Positions 7,769-15,906 of a DNA stretch of 64,000 bases are shown here, piece after piece. Below the pieces are notes generated by a model that ran no database searches, was not told where the DNA came from, and was given only the letters and a program-made list of their open reading frames with translations. Position numbers and translations under genes: made by a program. The stretch covers positions 10,335 to 74,334 of the forward strand of contig DATIBC010000028.1 in assembly GCA_035457725.1 (NCBI GenBank), given 5' to 3'. The DNA is from DATFES01 sp035457725. Lineage in GTDB: Bacteria; Pseudomonadota; Alphaproteobacteria; CACIAM-22H2. Each line of letters opens with the position of its first letter. The first letter of the stretch is position 1.

Positions 7769-8416
7769 TCATCCGGCCGGCGAAGCTTCGGGCCGTTTCG
7801 CCCACGGCATCGAGTTCTCCAACATTTCGAGCCGTTTCAAGACACGATCCAACGCCGCCATGGTGGCCGCGCCGTCGGCGCTTTCATCGCCGAGCCAAAC
7901 GCGCAACACGTAACAATAAGCGGCAGCGAGCAGCTTGATACGCAGTAGACCAAGCGGTCCGGACATGCCGACGCCGGCTGCCTCGCCCATCCAGGCGATC
8001 GAGCGCAGCGAGCGCGGGCCGACGCAAAGCGCGAGCGCCGGATCGCGGCATGCGTCGGCGACGATGGCGCGTACGCCCGCCTTGTGCGGACCGAGCGCAT
8101 CGAAACGGCGCATCACAAGATCGAACAGCCGGTCGCGGATCGGCTCATCGGATGAAATCTTCGCCGACAGGACCTCGGCGTCGATACGCGCCAGGAGCGC
8201 GCGGACGATCGCCGTCTTGGATGGGAAGCGTTCGTAGAGCGACGCCAACGACACGCCGCTCGCGCGGGCGACGTCGCCAAGCGTCGTGCGCGTCCAGCCG
8301 CGGGTCGCCGCAAGTTCAAGCGTGCGATCGATAATCTTACGATCGATGTCTTCCCTTGCGCCGCGCGGTCCGCCTTCGGTCGCCTCGGCGGCGGCCTTGC
8401 GCGCCTTTCGGGCCAT
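7769..8416 (-). CDS. TetR-family transcriptional regulator
   Basis: 215 aa. N-terminal helix-turn-helix at about 22-70: DRKIIDRTLELAATRGWTRTTLGDVARASGVSLASLYERFPSKTAIVRALLARID. The ligand-binding half contains no recognisable signature; its hydrophobic stretch GLLRIKLLAAAYCYVLRVWLGDES resembles the TetR/COQ9-related group common in alphaproteobacteria. The start has GAGGAGG about 5 nt upstream. A perfect palindrome lies 40 nt upstream of the start (8456-8470). Likely self-regulating; target genes unknown. Confidence 0.85.
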   Translation of the reverse strand: MARKARKAAAEATEGGPRGAREDIDRKIIDRTLELAATRGWTRTTLGDVARASGVSLASLYERFPSKTAIVRALLARIDAEVLSAKISSDEPIRDRLFDLVMRRFDALGPHKAGVRAIVADACRDPALALCVGPRSLRSIAWMGEAAGVGMSGPLGLLRIKLLAAAYCYVLRVWLGDESADGAATMAALDRVLKRLEMLENSMPWAKRPEASPAG

Positions 8417-8455
8417 TAGCGCCTCCTCGCCGGCCGCTTCTCGGCCGGCCTTCGG

Positions 8456-8470
8456 TCAAGCATCGCTTGA
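8456..8470. promoter_or_regulatory. TCAAGC-N3-GCTTGA palindrome, candidate TetR operator
   Basis: A perfect 6+3+6 inverted repeat 40 nt before the TetR gene start on the minus strand. Position and symmetry fit an autoregulatory operator; unproven. Confidence 0.45.
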
Positions 8471-8616
8471 GACTTAGTCGAAAGCGCGGCGGAGTCAAAT
8501 CGCCGCGATCCATTTCACTGGTTGCGGCGATGACGGCTGAAAAGCGTCCAGCGACGAACCGGCGGGACCCGCTAAGGCCCCACCGGTCGACCATTCGAAG
8601 CACCGGCGATGAATGG

Positions 8617-9168
8617 CTATGCCGAGCGTCGCGCACCCAGCAGCCCGAGCGCCACAAGCACGACGGCGGCGACGACGAGCCCGATCAACGTGGTGTCTGG
8701 AACGTAGTAGGTTGTGTAGACCTCCCACCCAAGCACGCGCAGTACGCTCGATACCTCGGTGTATATGCCGACCAAGTGGCCGCCGAGCGTGCCGGTAATG
8801 CCGAGCAGGACGCTGCCGAGGATCGCTAGGCACGCCATCACCCAACGCATGACCCCATCCCATACCGCCTCGCCCTTGATCCAGCGAATGGCAAGCAGGA
8901 GCGCCCAGTACGCGACCGTCCACGTCGCGACCAGCATGTGATTACGCCCGAGCGGCGAGGCCGAGACGGTCTCCCATGGCCACACCAACAGGCCAACTAC
9001 GTAAGCGGCTAGCCCCGTGACGAGACCAATGGCGAGCAGCGGCACTAGCGCTTCATCGATCGTCTTGGCGAGTCGGCCGTCGGAGATGGCACGCCACAGG
9101 ATCGCCAACGTCGCCGTCATCCACAGGGCGATCGGGAAGTGCACGAGCACGACATGATAAGCAGCCAT
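8617..9168 (-). CDS. DUF2231 membrane protein
   Basis: 183 aa from ATG 9168 (MAAYHVVLVHFPIALWM). Five or so predicted transmembrane segments. The N-terminal H-V-V-L-V-H-F-P-I-A-L-W motif is the signature of DUF2231, a family of multi-pass membrane proteins with conserved histidines often placed beside cytochromes. The start lies 2 nt past the stop of the haem-binding protein gene upstream, so the two are translationally coupled and probably form one membrane complex. No catalytic function can be assigned. Confidence 0.85.
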   Translation of the reverse strand: MAAYHVVLVHFPIALWMTATLAILWRAISDGRLAKTIDEALVPLLAIGLVTGLAAYVVGLLVWPWETVSASPLGRNHMLVATWTVAYWALLLAIRWIKGEAVWDGVMRWVMACLAILGSVLLGITGTLGGHLVGIYTEVSSVLRVLGWEVYTTYYVPDTTLIGLVVAAVVLVALGLLGARRSA

Positions 9169-9170
9169 GG

Positions 9171-10589
9171 TCAGTCTCCCTTGCGTGCGAGCAGTCCGTT
9201 GAGCGCGACGCCGAACCCGACGATCAGCAACACACCGGCAAGCAACGTCAACAACCACTGACGACGAATCGCCTCGGCGAATTCCATCTCGACGCCATAA
9301 TGCGCGAGCTGGATTTCGCTGTGGCGGTATTTCACCGGCACGCCTTTCTTGACGCTATCGGCGCCGGCGTGCCGGTGGCTGTTGAGAAGCGGCCAGCTCA
9401 CCTGGCCGGGATAGAACAACGTCACCTCGAACCATGGCTGATCCCATTTCGGCGTGTCGCCCTCGAAGGTGACTGCAGCCATTTCCGCTTCACGCCGCAA
9501 GCCGAGCGTGACCGGTAGCGAGACGTAGTGCCAGCGGCTGCCATATGAATTGCGGTGTACCGCGAAGGCAACGTTGTAGACCTGTTTGTCCGCCATGATC
9601 TTGTCGTCGGCGGGGTTACCGGTGTCCATTGCACGCTTCAAGGTCACATCCCAAAACCCGTCCTGCCAGCGCGCCTTGCCGAGGACGCTGATGTCGGCGT
9701 GCGACCCGCTGCCCTTTTGCAGCAGCCGCCGCGGAATGGTGTCGCCTTCCTTCCACGCATAACTCGCGTCGAACGGCGCCGCGGTCTCCTCGCTGATGAA
9801 GTAGACGTCGTCGAATCCCAGTTTCCGATCCGACAGGTCCTGCCAGTTTAGCGCGCGCCGACCAGTCTTCTGCGCGTCGAGCATGAACTTTGGCTGGCGC
9901 TTCTCGGCGTCCCAGTTGTCGCCGAATGGCCCCTTGCCCGCGTCGCCGTAGCGCGCATCGAATACCACCTGATCGTCGGATGCGCCGATTGGATTGGAGC
10001 GGTGGGCGCGCCAGTGCCAAAGGTCGAGGAAGTACCCGGCCTTCCGCAACGCCGCAAGCTCGTCTTCTGGCACCACCGATGCCCAATCCCCGATGTCGCG
10101 GCGCGTCGCCGGCAGATGCTTGCCGACCTCGGTCTGCCGGCGCTTCTGGCCGAGATACGGGTGTGCCCGCACCTCCTCCGCCGTCGCTTCGTTGGTGAAG
10201 AACCGCATGCGGTCGCCGACCGTGACGTAGCCGCCGTACTTCCCGAATTCAGGCACACTACCGTCGTCGACGAACATGGTGACACGGTCTTCGTAGATGC
10301 CTTGCGGCTGCGGGCCAGCAACGCTGGCGCCGTAGCGCACCCATTTCCCGCCTTCGAACCTCATCATGTCGTGATAGATCGACGGCTGCCGCGTCGGCCA
10401 GCGATAACGGAAAAACATTTCCCGCCCGTTGTAGGCGGCTTTGACCTGCAGCGGCATCGTCAGCTCGTCGGGCACGTAGATATTGCGTGCGATATCGTTC
10501 CGCACGACGCCCGTGCCGTGGGTGAGCCACGACACGCCGAGCATGCCGACGAAACCGAGAATCGATACGTAGAGGAGCGTTCGTTTCAT
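9171..10589 (-). CDS. Ethylbenzene-dehydrogenase-type haem-binding membrane protein
   Basis: 472 aa. An N-terminal hydrophobic segment (about 4-21) acts as signal or anchor, a large periplasmic domain follows, and a C-terminal helix (about 446-466) anchors it. The body matches the EB_dh haem-b domain found in gamma subunits of ethylbenzene dehydrogenase and DMSO-reductase-type enzymes (MPLQVKAAYNGREMFFRYRW; DLWHWRAHRSNPIG; DVTLKRAMDTG). No CXXCH is present, so haem would be b-type. No catalytic molybdoenzyme subunit is adjacent, only a DUF2231 protein. Two FNR-type boxes lie upstream, suggesting induction at low oxygen. Electron partner unknown. Confidence 0.85.
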   Translation of the reverse strand: MKRTLLYVSILGFVGMLGVSWLTHGTGVVRNDIARNIYVPDELTMPLQVKAAYNGREMFFRYRWPTRQPSIYHDMMRFEGGKWVRYGASVAGPQPQGIYEDRVTMFVDDGSVPEFGKYGGYVTVGDRMRFFTNEATAEEVRAHPYLGQKRRQTEVGKHLPATRRDIGDWASVVPEDELAALRKAGYFLDLWHWRAHRSNPIGASDDQVVFDARYGDAGKGPFGDNWDAEKRQPKFMLDAQKTGRRALNWQDLSDRKLGFDDVYFISEETAAPFDASYAWKEGDTIPRRLLQKGSGSHADISVLGKARWQDGFWDVTLKRAMDTGNPADDKIMADKQVYNVAFAVHRNSYGSRWHYVSLPVTLGLRREAEMAAVTFEGDTPKWDQPWFEVTLFYPGQVSWPLLNSHRHAGADSVKKGVPVKYRHSEIQLAHYGVEMEFAEAIRRQWLLTLLAGVLLIVGFGVALNGLLARKGD

Positions 10590-10749
10590 CGCCAGCGTCT
10601 CCTTCGCAACCGAATTCGACTCGGCTCATCGCTTGCTCGACTGACTCCAGATCCGACACCGAGCAACTTCGCCTTCAGTCGACCATCGCCGACCTGAGCA
10701 CCCGAGGGCCCAGTCTGCTTCCTGATATCGCACGGCGCTCAACCGCTCA

Positions 10750-10763
10750 TTGACCCAAATCAA
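10750..10763. promoter_or_regulatory. FNR/ANR-like box TTGAC-N4-ATCAA
   Basis: TTGACCCAAATCAA differs by one base from the FNR consensus TTGAT-N4-ATCAA. It lies in the divergent gap between the haem-protein operon and the CBS gene, about 160 nt from the former and 119 nt from the latter. Confidence 0.6.
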
Positions 10764-10814
10764 TCCCCGGATGTCTCAATTCGTTGAGCGGCAAGCTTTG
10801 CGTCGCTTGGACGT

Positions 10815-10828
10815 TTGATCTGGATCAA
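10815..10828. promoter_or_regulatory. Perfect FNR/ANR box TTGATCTGGATCAA
   Basis: Exact TTGAT-N4-ATCAA. Its centre (10821.5) would be at -41.5 for a transcript beginning near 10863, the classic class II FNR activator spacing, which fits a CBS protein starting at 10882. It overlaps an upstream in-frame ATG at 10828, which is therefore unlikely to be the real start. Confidence 0.75.
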
Positions 10829-10881
10829 TGCCGGGATCTGACGTCTCAGGCGAGATCTTAAACAACATGGAGTGCCGTGTC

Positions 10882-11331
10882 ATGCTGGTTGAAACGGTGC
10901 TCAAGCTGAAGGGCGCAAGCAGCGCAGTTGTAAGTCCGGCGGCGACCGCCGCCGAAGCGGCGCAATTGCTCGCTCAACAGCACATCCAGATCGTTATCGT
11001 CTGCGACGCCGATCGCCGGATCGAAGGAGTCGTGACGGATAGCGATATCCTGCGCGCAGTAGCGCGATGCACCGGCGGCAAGGCGGCCTGCTGCCTGACG
11101 GTATCGGACCTGATGACGCGCCAAGTGGTTACCTGTCGGCGCGACGATCCGCTCGACGAAGTGGTCGCGACGATGCTCAAGAGTCAGTTGCGGCGAATTC
11201 CGGTCGTCGAGCACGACGGTACGGTGGCCGGGCTGTTCACATTGCGTGAGGCGTTGTTGAGATTGTACGAGGAGGCAAAGCTAGACGAAGCGCAGCTCAA
11301 GGAATACTTCCTCGGCATCGGTTATCACTGA
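10882..11331 (+). CDS. CBS-domain pair protein
   Basis: 149 aa from ATG 10882 (MLVETVLKLKG), with GGAG nine nt upstream. ATGs at 10867 and 10828 are in frame; 10828 lies in an FNR box and 10867 would leave almost no leader if the FNR box is at -41.5. Two CBS motifs: residues about 20-70 (ATAAEAAQLLAQQHIQIVIVCDADRRIEGVVTDSDILRAV) and 80-135 (DLMTRQVVTCRRDDPLDEVVATMLKSQLRRIPVVEHDGTVAGLFTLREAL). Tandem CBS domains bind adenine nucleotides and act as energy sensors. Divergent from the haem-binding operon and likely oxygen-regulated with it. Confidence 0.85.
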   Translation: MLVETVLKLKGASSAVVSPAATAAEAAQLLAQQHIQIVIVCDADRRIEGVVTDSDILRAVARCTGGKAACCLTVSDLMTRQVVTCRRDDPLDEVVATMLKSQLRRIPVVEHDGTVAGLFTLREALLRLYEEAKLDEAQLKEYFLGIGYH

Positions 11332-11376
11332 TCCATCGCCGCGCTAGGCGCATTCGCTTCGGCGTCGCTCGCGCCG

Positions 11377-11889
11377 TCAGTTCGCCTCGGCGCGTGGCGC
11401 GGCGACATCGGCGACCGTGCCGCCGGTCATGCGTACGAGTTCGTCGGGCGTCAGCTTGAACACCGCGTTGGGAGTGCCAGCGGCGGCCCAGATCTCCGGC
11501 AGCGTCAGCAGATCGCGATCGACGAGAACATGCGGTTTGGTTTCGTGGCCAACCGGCGGCACGCCGCCGATGACGAAACCGGTCTTTTCGCGCACCCATT
11601 CGGCATCGGCTTTTCGCAATCCCTCACCGATAGTCGCCGCGACCTTGCGCTCGTCGACGCGGTTGACGCCGCTCGCGATCACCAGCACCAGGCGATCGCT
11701 GGATGCCGCGCGAAAGACGATCGACTTGGCGATCTGCGCCACCGTGCAGCCGACGGCCGCCGCCGCCTCGGCCGAGGTCCGCGTCGATTGCGCGCGTTCG
11801 ACCACCTGATTGGCGAAGCCGAGCGCGCGCAACGCGGCTTGAACCTTTCGCGCGCTGGCGCCGAGCGGGGATGTCATCGTGCCGGACAT
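11377..11889 (-). CDS. YbaK/EbsC-type aminoacyl-tRNA deacylase
   Basis: 170 aa. YbaK-type editing domain, which removes wrongly attached amino acids (classically Cys from tRNA-Pro). Seen: TSAEAAAAVGCTVAQIAKSIVFRA with the conserved lysine (Lys55), DERKVAATIGEGLRKADAEWV, and the GGVPPVGH loop. A second start, MTSPLG at 11877, is equally possible. Shares strand with proC, 19 nt downstream of that gene's stop. Stand-alone YbaK homologues differ in amino-acid choice, which cannot be read here. Confidence 0.9.
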   Translation of the reverse strand: MSGTMTSPLGASARKVQAALRALGFANQVVERAQSTRTSAEAAAAVGCTVAQIAKSIVFRAASSDRLVLVIASGVNRVDERKVAATIGEGLRKADAEWVREKTGFVIGGVPPVGHETKPHVLVDRDLLTLPEIWAAAGTPNAVFKLTPDELVRMTGGTVADVAAPRAEAN

Positions 11890-11908
11890 AAACGGCGCGC
11901 CGGTGGCG

Positions 11909-12733
11909 TCAACCGGCGAGCTCGCGCGATCGCCGCGTCGCCGCCGCCACGGCGCGGGCGAAGAGCGGTTTCATCCCGTCGCCAGCCATCAAGATCGCCA
12001 ACGCCGCCGCGGTCGTTCCGCCGGGCGAGGTCACGTTCTGGCGGAGCGTCGCGGCGGGCGAGGGATCGCGATGCAGAAGTTCGCCCGCGCCGGAAACGGT
12101 GGCGCGCGCGAGGCGCATCGCAAGGTCCGGCGGTAGGCCCGCGTCGACGCCGGCGTCGGCCATGCACTCGACGAGCAGGAATACGTAGGCTGGTCCACTG
12201 CCCGACACGGCGGTGACCGGATCGATCAAACGTTCATCGTCGACCCAGCCGACTTCGCCTACGGCGGCAAGCAGCGCGTCGCATAGGCCTCGCTGCGCCG
12301 CCGTGACGCGCGGGTCGGCCACGGCGACGGAAATGCCGCGCCCAATCGCGGCTGGCGTGTTGGGCATCGCACGGACGATCGCCGCATCGCCGCCCAGATG
12401 CGTGGCGAGGAAGCCAATGGTGCGTCCGGCGGCGATCGATAGAACGACCGTGTTGCCTCCCACGAAGCGGCGGTACGCCGGAACTATCGTCTCCATGCCT
12501 TGCGGCTTGGTGGCGAAGACGACGACGGCGGGCGCAAACTCCGCGGGGACGGTGTCCAGGGCCAAGTGCGGGTAAACCTCGCGACGGCCGCGATACGGCG
12601 TGATGCTCGCGGCGTGCGGCTCGACCACGTGGATCGGCCGCGGCGCCGCGACGCCGGTCAGCCAGCCGGACAGCAGCGCGCCGCCCATTTTGCCGCAGCC
12701 GACCAGCAGCAGCCCGCGGGTTGCACCAACCAT
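11909..12733 (-). CDS. proC: Pyrroline-5-carboxylate reductase ProC
   Basis: 274 aa. Last step of proline synthesis: NAD(P)H reduction of pyrroline-5-carboxylate. N-terminal Rossmann motif LLLVGCGKMGGALLSGWL (8-25), VVVFATKPQ, AMPNTPAAIGRGI, and the C-terminal signature VTAVSGSGPAYVFLLVECMAD...NVTSPGGTTAAAL. Normal length. It follows the YbjN-like gene with a 16-nt gap and precedes ybaK on the same strand. Co-occurrence of ybjN-like and proC genes is common in alphaproteobacteria. Confidence 0.95.
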   Translation of the reverse strand: MVGATRGLLLVGCGKMGGALLSGWLTGVAAPRPIHVVEPHAASITPYRGRREVYPHLALDTVPAEFAPAVVVFATKPQGMETIVPAYRRFVGGNTVVLSIAAGRTIGFLATHLGGDAAIVRAMPNTPAAIGRGISVAVADPRVTAAQRGLCDALLAAVGEVGWVDDERLIDPVTAVSGSGPAYVFLLVECMADAGVDAGLPPDLAMRLARATVSGAGELLHRDPSPAATLRQNVTSPGGTTAAALAILMAGDGMKPLFARAVAAATRRSRELAG

Positions 12734-12749
12734 GGCAATCTGGAGCCGA

Positions 12750-13253
12750 CTACGCCTCGCCGATCGGATCGAGGCACGCGGCCGTCACCGCCTCGGCGGG
12801 GCTCTTGCCGCCCCACACGACGTATTGGAATGCAGGGTAGAACCGCTCGCACTCGTTGAGCGCGACATCGACCAAATCTTCGAGCTGCTCGACCGAAGCG
12901 CCGCGCGCCCCGCGCAGCGGCACGGCGTGGCGAAAGACCGGCAGCCCCTCGTCCGACGACACCTCGAAATGGCCGAGCCAAAGCCGCTCGTTGGCAAGCG
13001 CCAAGAGCTCGTTCACCGGCGTGCGGCGATGCTTCGGCACCTTGAGATCAAGAGCGCAGGAGAAGTGGAGCGCGCTCATGTCCTCGCTCCACGAGAAATG
13101 CAGCCGGTAGTCGCCCCAACGCCCGGTGATTTGCGCCACTAGGTCGTCGTCGCCCGCCCGATCGCAGGGCCATTCGTTGGCGCTTATGATTTCTTCGACG
13201 AGATCAAGGGGATTGGCACTCGATTCGAAGCGACGCTCGGAAACCACAGGCAT
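12750..13253 (-). CDS. YbjN-domain protein
   Basis: 167 aa soluble protein of the YbjN family: NPLDLVEEIISANEWPCDRAGDDDLVAQITGRWGDYRLHFSWSEDMSALHFSCALDLKVP, then a C-terminal helical region with WGGKSPAEAV. The fold resembles type III secretion chaperones; E. coli YbjN affects motility and stress but no biochemical function is known. It lies just upstream of proC on the same strand, a common pairing. No signal sequence or metal site is visible. Confidence 0.88.
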   Translation of the reverse strand: MPVVSERRFESSANPLDLVEEIISANEWPCDRAGDDDLVAQITGRWGDYRLHFSWSEDMSALHFSCALDLKVPKHRRTPVNELLALANERLWLGHFEVSSDEGLPVFRHAVPLRGARGASVEQLEDLVDVALNECERFYPAFQYVVWGGKSPAEAVTAACLDPIGEA

Positions 13254-13543
13254 CGACGCGCCCTCCAGGGGTGTGAGCGGACGGCGGCTCGTGTCGAAGA
13301 AGAACCTTCAGTGAACCCGCAGCGCAATGTCGTTGCGTCTTACACGGATGGCGGCGACAGATTGTGCCGACGAAGTCCCCCCAACACCATATGAAGTAGG
13401 TTGCCAAAGCCGAGTCGCAGGCGCAAGAAGATTTGTTACCCTGTGGATAATTTTGGCGATTTTTGCCGGCCGGCCATCGATTTGCGGCCGGACATGCGAC
13501 TCACATTCTAGGAATATTTACCGAATCTCGCGACGTGCGCACT
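13254..13543. other. Gene-free stretch between ubiK and the ybjN-like gene
   Basis: 290 nt with no supportable frame. It holds an AT-richer patch (about 13425-13470) and a GGCCGG-rich inverted section near 13465-13495, possibly the promoter for the minus-strand ybjN-proC-ybaK run. No repeat copy found. Confidence 0.4.
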
Positions 13544-13828
13544 TCATCCGGGCTTGGCCGACGGATTTCGCCGAGTTCTTTGACCCGTTAGTTTCGCTTC
13601 GAGGGCGGCGATGCGCTTAGCCTGCGCCTCGTTCTGTTCGCGCGCCCGCGCCGCCATCGCCTTGACCGCCTCGAACTCCTCGCGTGACACGAAGTTCTGC
13701 GACTTGAGCCAGCGGTCGAGTTGGGCCCGAAGCTGGCTCTCGATTTCCGCCCGCACGCCGGCAAGCGCACCCAGTGCGCCCGAGGCGGCGCGCGCCAAAT
13801 CGTCGAGGAAGCGGTTGTCGGTTTGCAT
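13544..13828 (-). CDS. ubiK: UbiK/BMFP-type ubiquinone accessory factor
   Basis: 94 aa from ATG 13828 (MQTDNRFLDDLARAASGALGALAG). Residues 1-45 form the membrane-fusogenic amphipathic segment and 50-85 a coiled coil (SREEFEAVKAMAARAREQNEAQAKRIAALEAKL), the BMFP/YqiC/UbiK architecture. UbiK helps assemble the aerobic ubiquinone biosynthesis complex in enterobacteria. A longer frame to 13930 adds residues foreign to the family. Divergent from lgt, the usual arrangement in alphaproteobacteria. Assignment as a ubiquinone factor rests on homology only. Confidence 0.88.
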   Translation of the reverse strand: MQTDNRFLDDLARAASGALGALAGVRAEIESQLRAQLDRWLKSQNFVSREEFEAVKAMAARAREQNEAQAKRIAALEAKLTGQRTRRNPSAKPG

Positions 13829-13981
13829 GGCGGCGGCTCCAGGGCTGAAATCCCCGGGGTTGATTATGGAAAGCGCGGCGACGCCGCGCAACCTCGCATC
13901 CCACCGCATTGCGCTCGGCCGATGCGGCACCTATAACCTGCGGCACGTCGCATTGCTTTTTTGCGCGCCAGGAGTTCGCTG

Positions 13982-14806
13982 TTGCCGCTGTTCGCACTCG
14001 CCTTTCCGGCGATCGATCCGGTCGCGATCGAGATCGGTCCCTTCGTCGTCCGCTGGTATGCGCTGGCCTACATTGCCGGCATCGTGCTCGGCTGGCGTTA
14101 CGCGCTGTACCTCGCCGAGCGGCCGCCAAAATTCATCGACCGACCGACGCTGGATGACTTCGTCGTCTGGGTCACACTCGGCGTCATCGTCGGCGGCCGC
14201 CTCGGTTACGTCCTTTTCTACAAGCCGGCATATTTCGTGCTCAACCCCGAGGAGATCGTTTTTCTCTGGCGCGGCGGAATGTCCTTTCACGGCGGACTCG
14301 TCGGCGTCATTTTGGCGATCATCCTGTTCGCACGACGGCGCGGCATCTCCATGTTCGCGCTCGGCGACATCGTCGCGGCGGCGGCGCCGATCGGCTTGTT
14401 CTTCGGGCGCGTCGCCAATTTCATCAATGCCGAGCTGTGGGGCCGGCCGAGCGACGTGCCATGGGCGATCGTCTTCCCGCCCGATCGCGCGCAGGTGCCA
14501 CGACATCCGAGCCAGCTCTATGAGGCGATGTTCGAAGGTTTCGTCCTGTTCGCCGTTCTCGCCTATCTCGCGCACCGGCCGGGCGTGCGCGAACACCCAG
14601 GCCGGCTCGGCGGCTGGTTCCTCATCGGCTATGCGATCGCCCGCATGTCCGGCGAACTATTCCGCGAGCCTGATGCGCATCTCGGCTACATCGTCGGGCC
14701 GGTGACGATGGGCCAGATTCTATCGCTGCCGATGGTCGCCGCCGGCTGGTGGCTCGTCGCCTCGAGCGCGCGGCGTAATCTGGGCCCGGCGCGGGCTGGC
14801 GCTTGA
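13982..14806 (+). CDS. lgt: Prolipoprotein diacylglyceryl transferase Lgt
   Basis: 274 aa from TTG 13982, which has AGGAG 7 nt upstream; a TTG at 13961 is also in frame but lacks a site. Inner-membrane enzyme that transfers diacylglycerol from phosphatidylglycerol to the lipobox cysteine. Multi-pass, with WYALAYIAGIVLGWRYAL, the catalytic-region GGMSFHGGLVG, the Lgt signature GRVANFINAELWGR, and HPSQLYEAMFEG. Overlaps the next gene by 4 nt (TTGA). Neighbour pgeF and a lipoprotein gene follow in the same operon. Confidence 0.96.
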   Translation: MPLFALAFPAIDPVAIEIGPFVVRWYALAYIAGIVLGWRYALYLAERPPKFIDRPTLDDFVVWVTLGVIVGGRLGYVLFYKPAYFVLNPEEIVFLWRGGMSFHGGLVGVILAIILFARRRGISMFALGDIVAAAAPIGLFFGRVANFINAELWGRPSDVPWAIVFPPDRAQVPRHPSQLYEAMFEGFVLFAVLAYLAHRPGVREHPGRLGGWFLIGYAIARMSGELFREPDAHLGYIVGPVTMGQILSLPMVAAGWWLVASSARRNLGPARAGA

Positions 14807-15906
14807 GTCCTCTTTACGATGAAATCCGCCGGCGCATCGCCTCCGCCGGTCCGCTCAGCGTTCACGAGTTCATGGCGCTGGCGCTGGGTCATTCCGCACA
14901 TGGCTACTACCGTCGCGACGACCCGCTCGGCGCTGCGGGCGATTTCGTCACTGCGCCGGAGATCAGCCAGATGTTCGGCGAGTTGATCGGTTTGTGGACC
15001 GCCGATGCTTGGTCGCGCGCCGGCCGTCCAGCGAAGGTGCGGTTCGTCGAACTCGGGCCTGGGCGCGGCACGCTGATGGCCGACGCGTTGCGCGCCATCA
15101 CGCAGGCCGCACCGGACCTTCGCGATGCGTTGTCCCTGCATTTCGTCGAGTGCAACCGCACCCTCAGGATGAAGCAGGCCCAGGCGCTCGCCGGTTTCGT
15201 GGAACCGTCCTGGCACGACGCGTTCGCCGACGTGCCTGCCGGACCAGCCATTGTCATCGCCAACGAGTTTTTCGATACGCTGCCGATCCGCCAATTGGTG
15301 CGCGCGGCGGACGGATGGCGCGAGCGCGTCGTCGCTTACGACGCAGGTGCGGCGCGCCTCGCCTTCGCGGCAGGGCCGCCGGCGCCGCCACCACATCCGG
15401 CGCATGATGGCGCGATCGGCGCGATCGCCGAATTTTGCCCCGAAGGCGCCGCCCTTGCTCGGGCGATCGCGCGGCGCATGGCCACCGAGGGGATCGCCGC
15501 GCTGATTGTCGACTACGGCTACGCTACCGGCCGAACCGGCGAAACGCTGCAAGCAGTGCGACGGCATGAATTCGCCGACCCGCTGGTCGCTCCTGGCGAG
15601 TGCGATTTGACGGCGCATGTCGATTTCCTGGCGATCGCCGGCGCGGCGCGCAGCGCCGGCGCCGCGGTCCATGGCCCCGTCCCGCAAGGAGCATTTCTCG
15701 CCCGGTTAGGCATCGGCGCTCGCGCCAACACGTTGCTTCGCACCGCGACGCCCGCGCAGCGCGAAGGGATCGCCGCCGCCGTGCGGCGCTTGATCGGCGC
15801 GGACGAAATGGGCACCCTGTTCAAGGCGCTGGCGATCGTCGCCCCGTCATTCGGCGTTCCCGACGGATTTCAGGCGGAACCGGCCTCCGCCGATGGACAG
15901 GCATGA
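14803..15906 (+). CDS. MidA/NDUFAF7-type SAM-dependent methyltransferase
   Basis: 367 aa, starting at a TTG that overlaps the lgt stop. Class I methyltransferase of the DUF185 family. SAM-binding FVELGPGRGTLMADAL follows GDFVTAPEISQMFGELIG, and ANEFFDTLPIRQ comes later; these three blocks are diagnostic. The mitochondrial relative NDUFAF7 dimethylates an arginine of a complex I subunit, so a role in complex I assembly is plausible, though bacterial members are largely untested. Coupled to lgt upstream and pgeF downstream (ATGA). Confidence 0.92.
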   Translation: MSPLYDEIRRRIASAGPLSVHEFMALALGHSAHGYYRRDDPLGAAGDFVTAPEISQMFGELIGLWTADAWSRAGRPAKVRFVELGPGRGTLMADALRAITQAAPDLRDALSLHFVECNRTLRMKQAQALAGFVEPSWHDAFADVPAGPAIVIANEFFDTLPIRQLVRAADGWRERVVAYDAGAARLAFAAGPPAPPPHPAHDGAIGAIAEFCPEGAALARAIARRMATEGIAALIVDYGYATGRTGETLQAVRRHEFADPLVAPGECDLTAHVDFLAIAGAARSAGAAVHGPVPQGAFLARLGIGARANTLLRTATPAQREGIAAAVRRLIGADEMGTLFKALAIVAPSFGVPDGFQAEPASADGQA

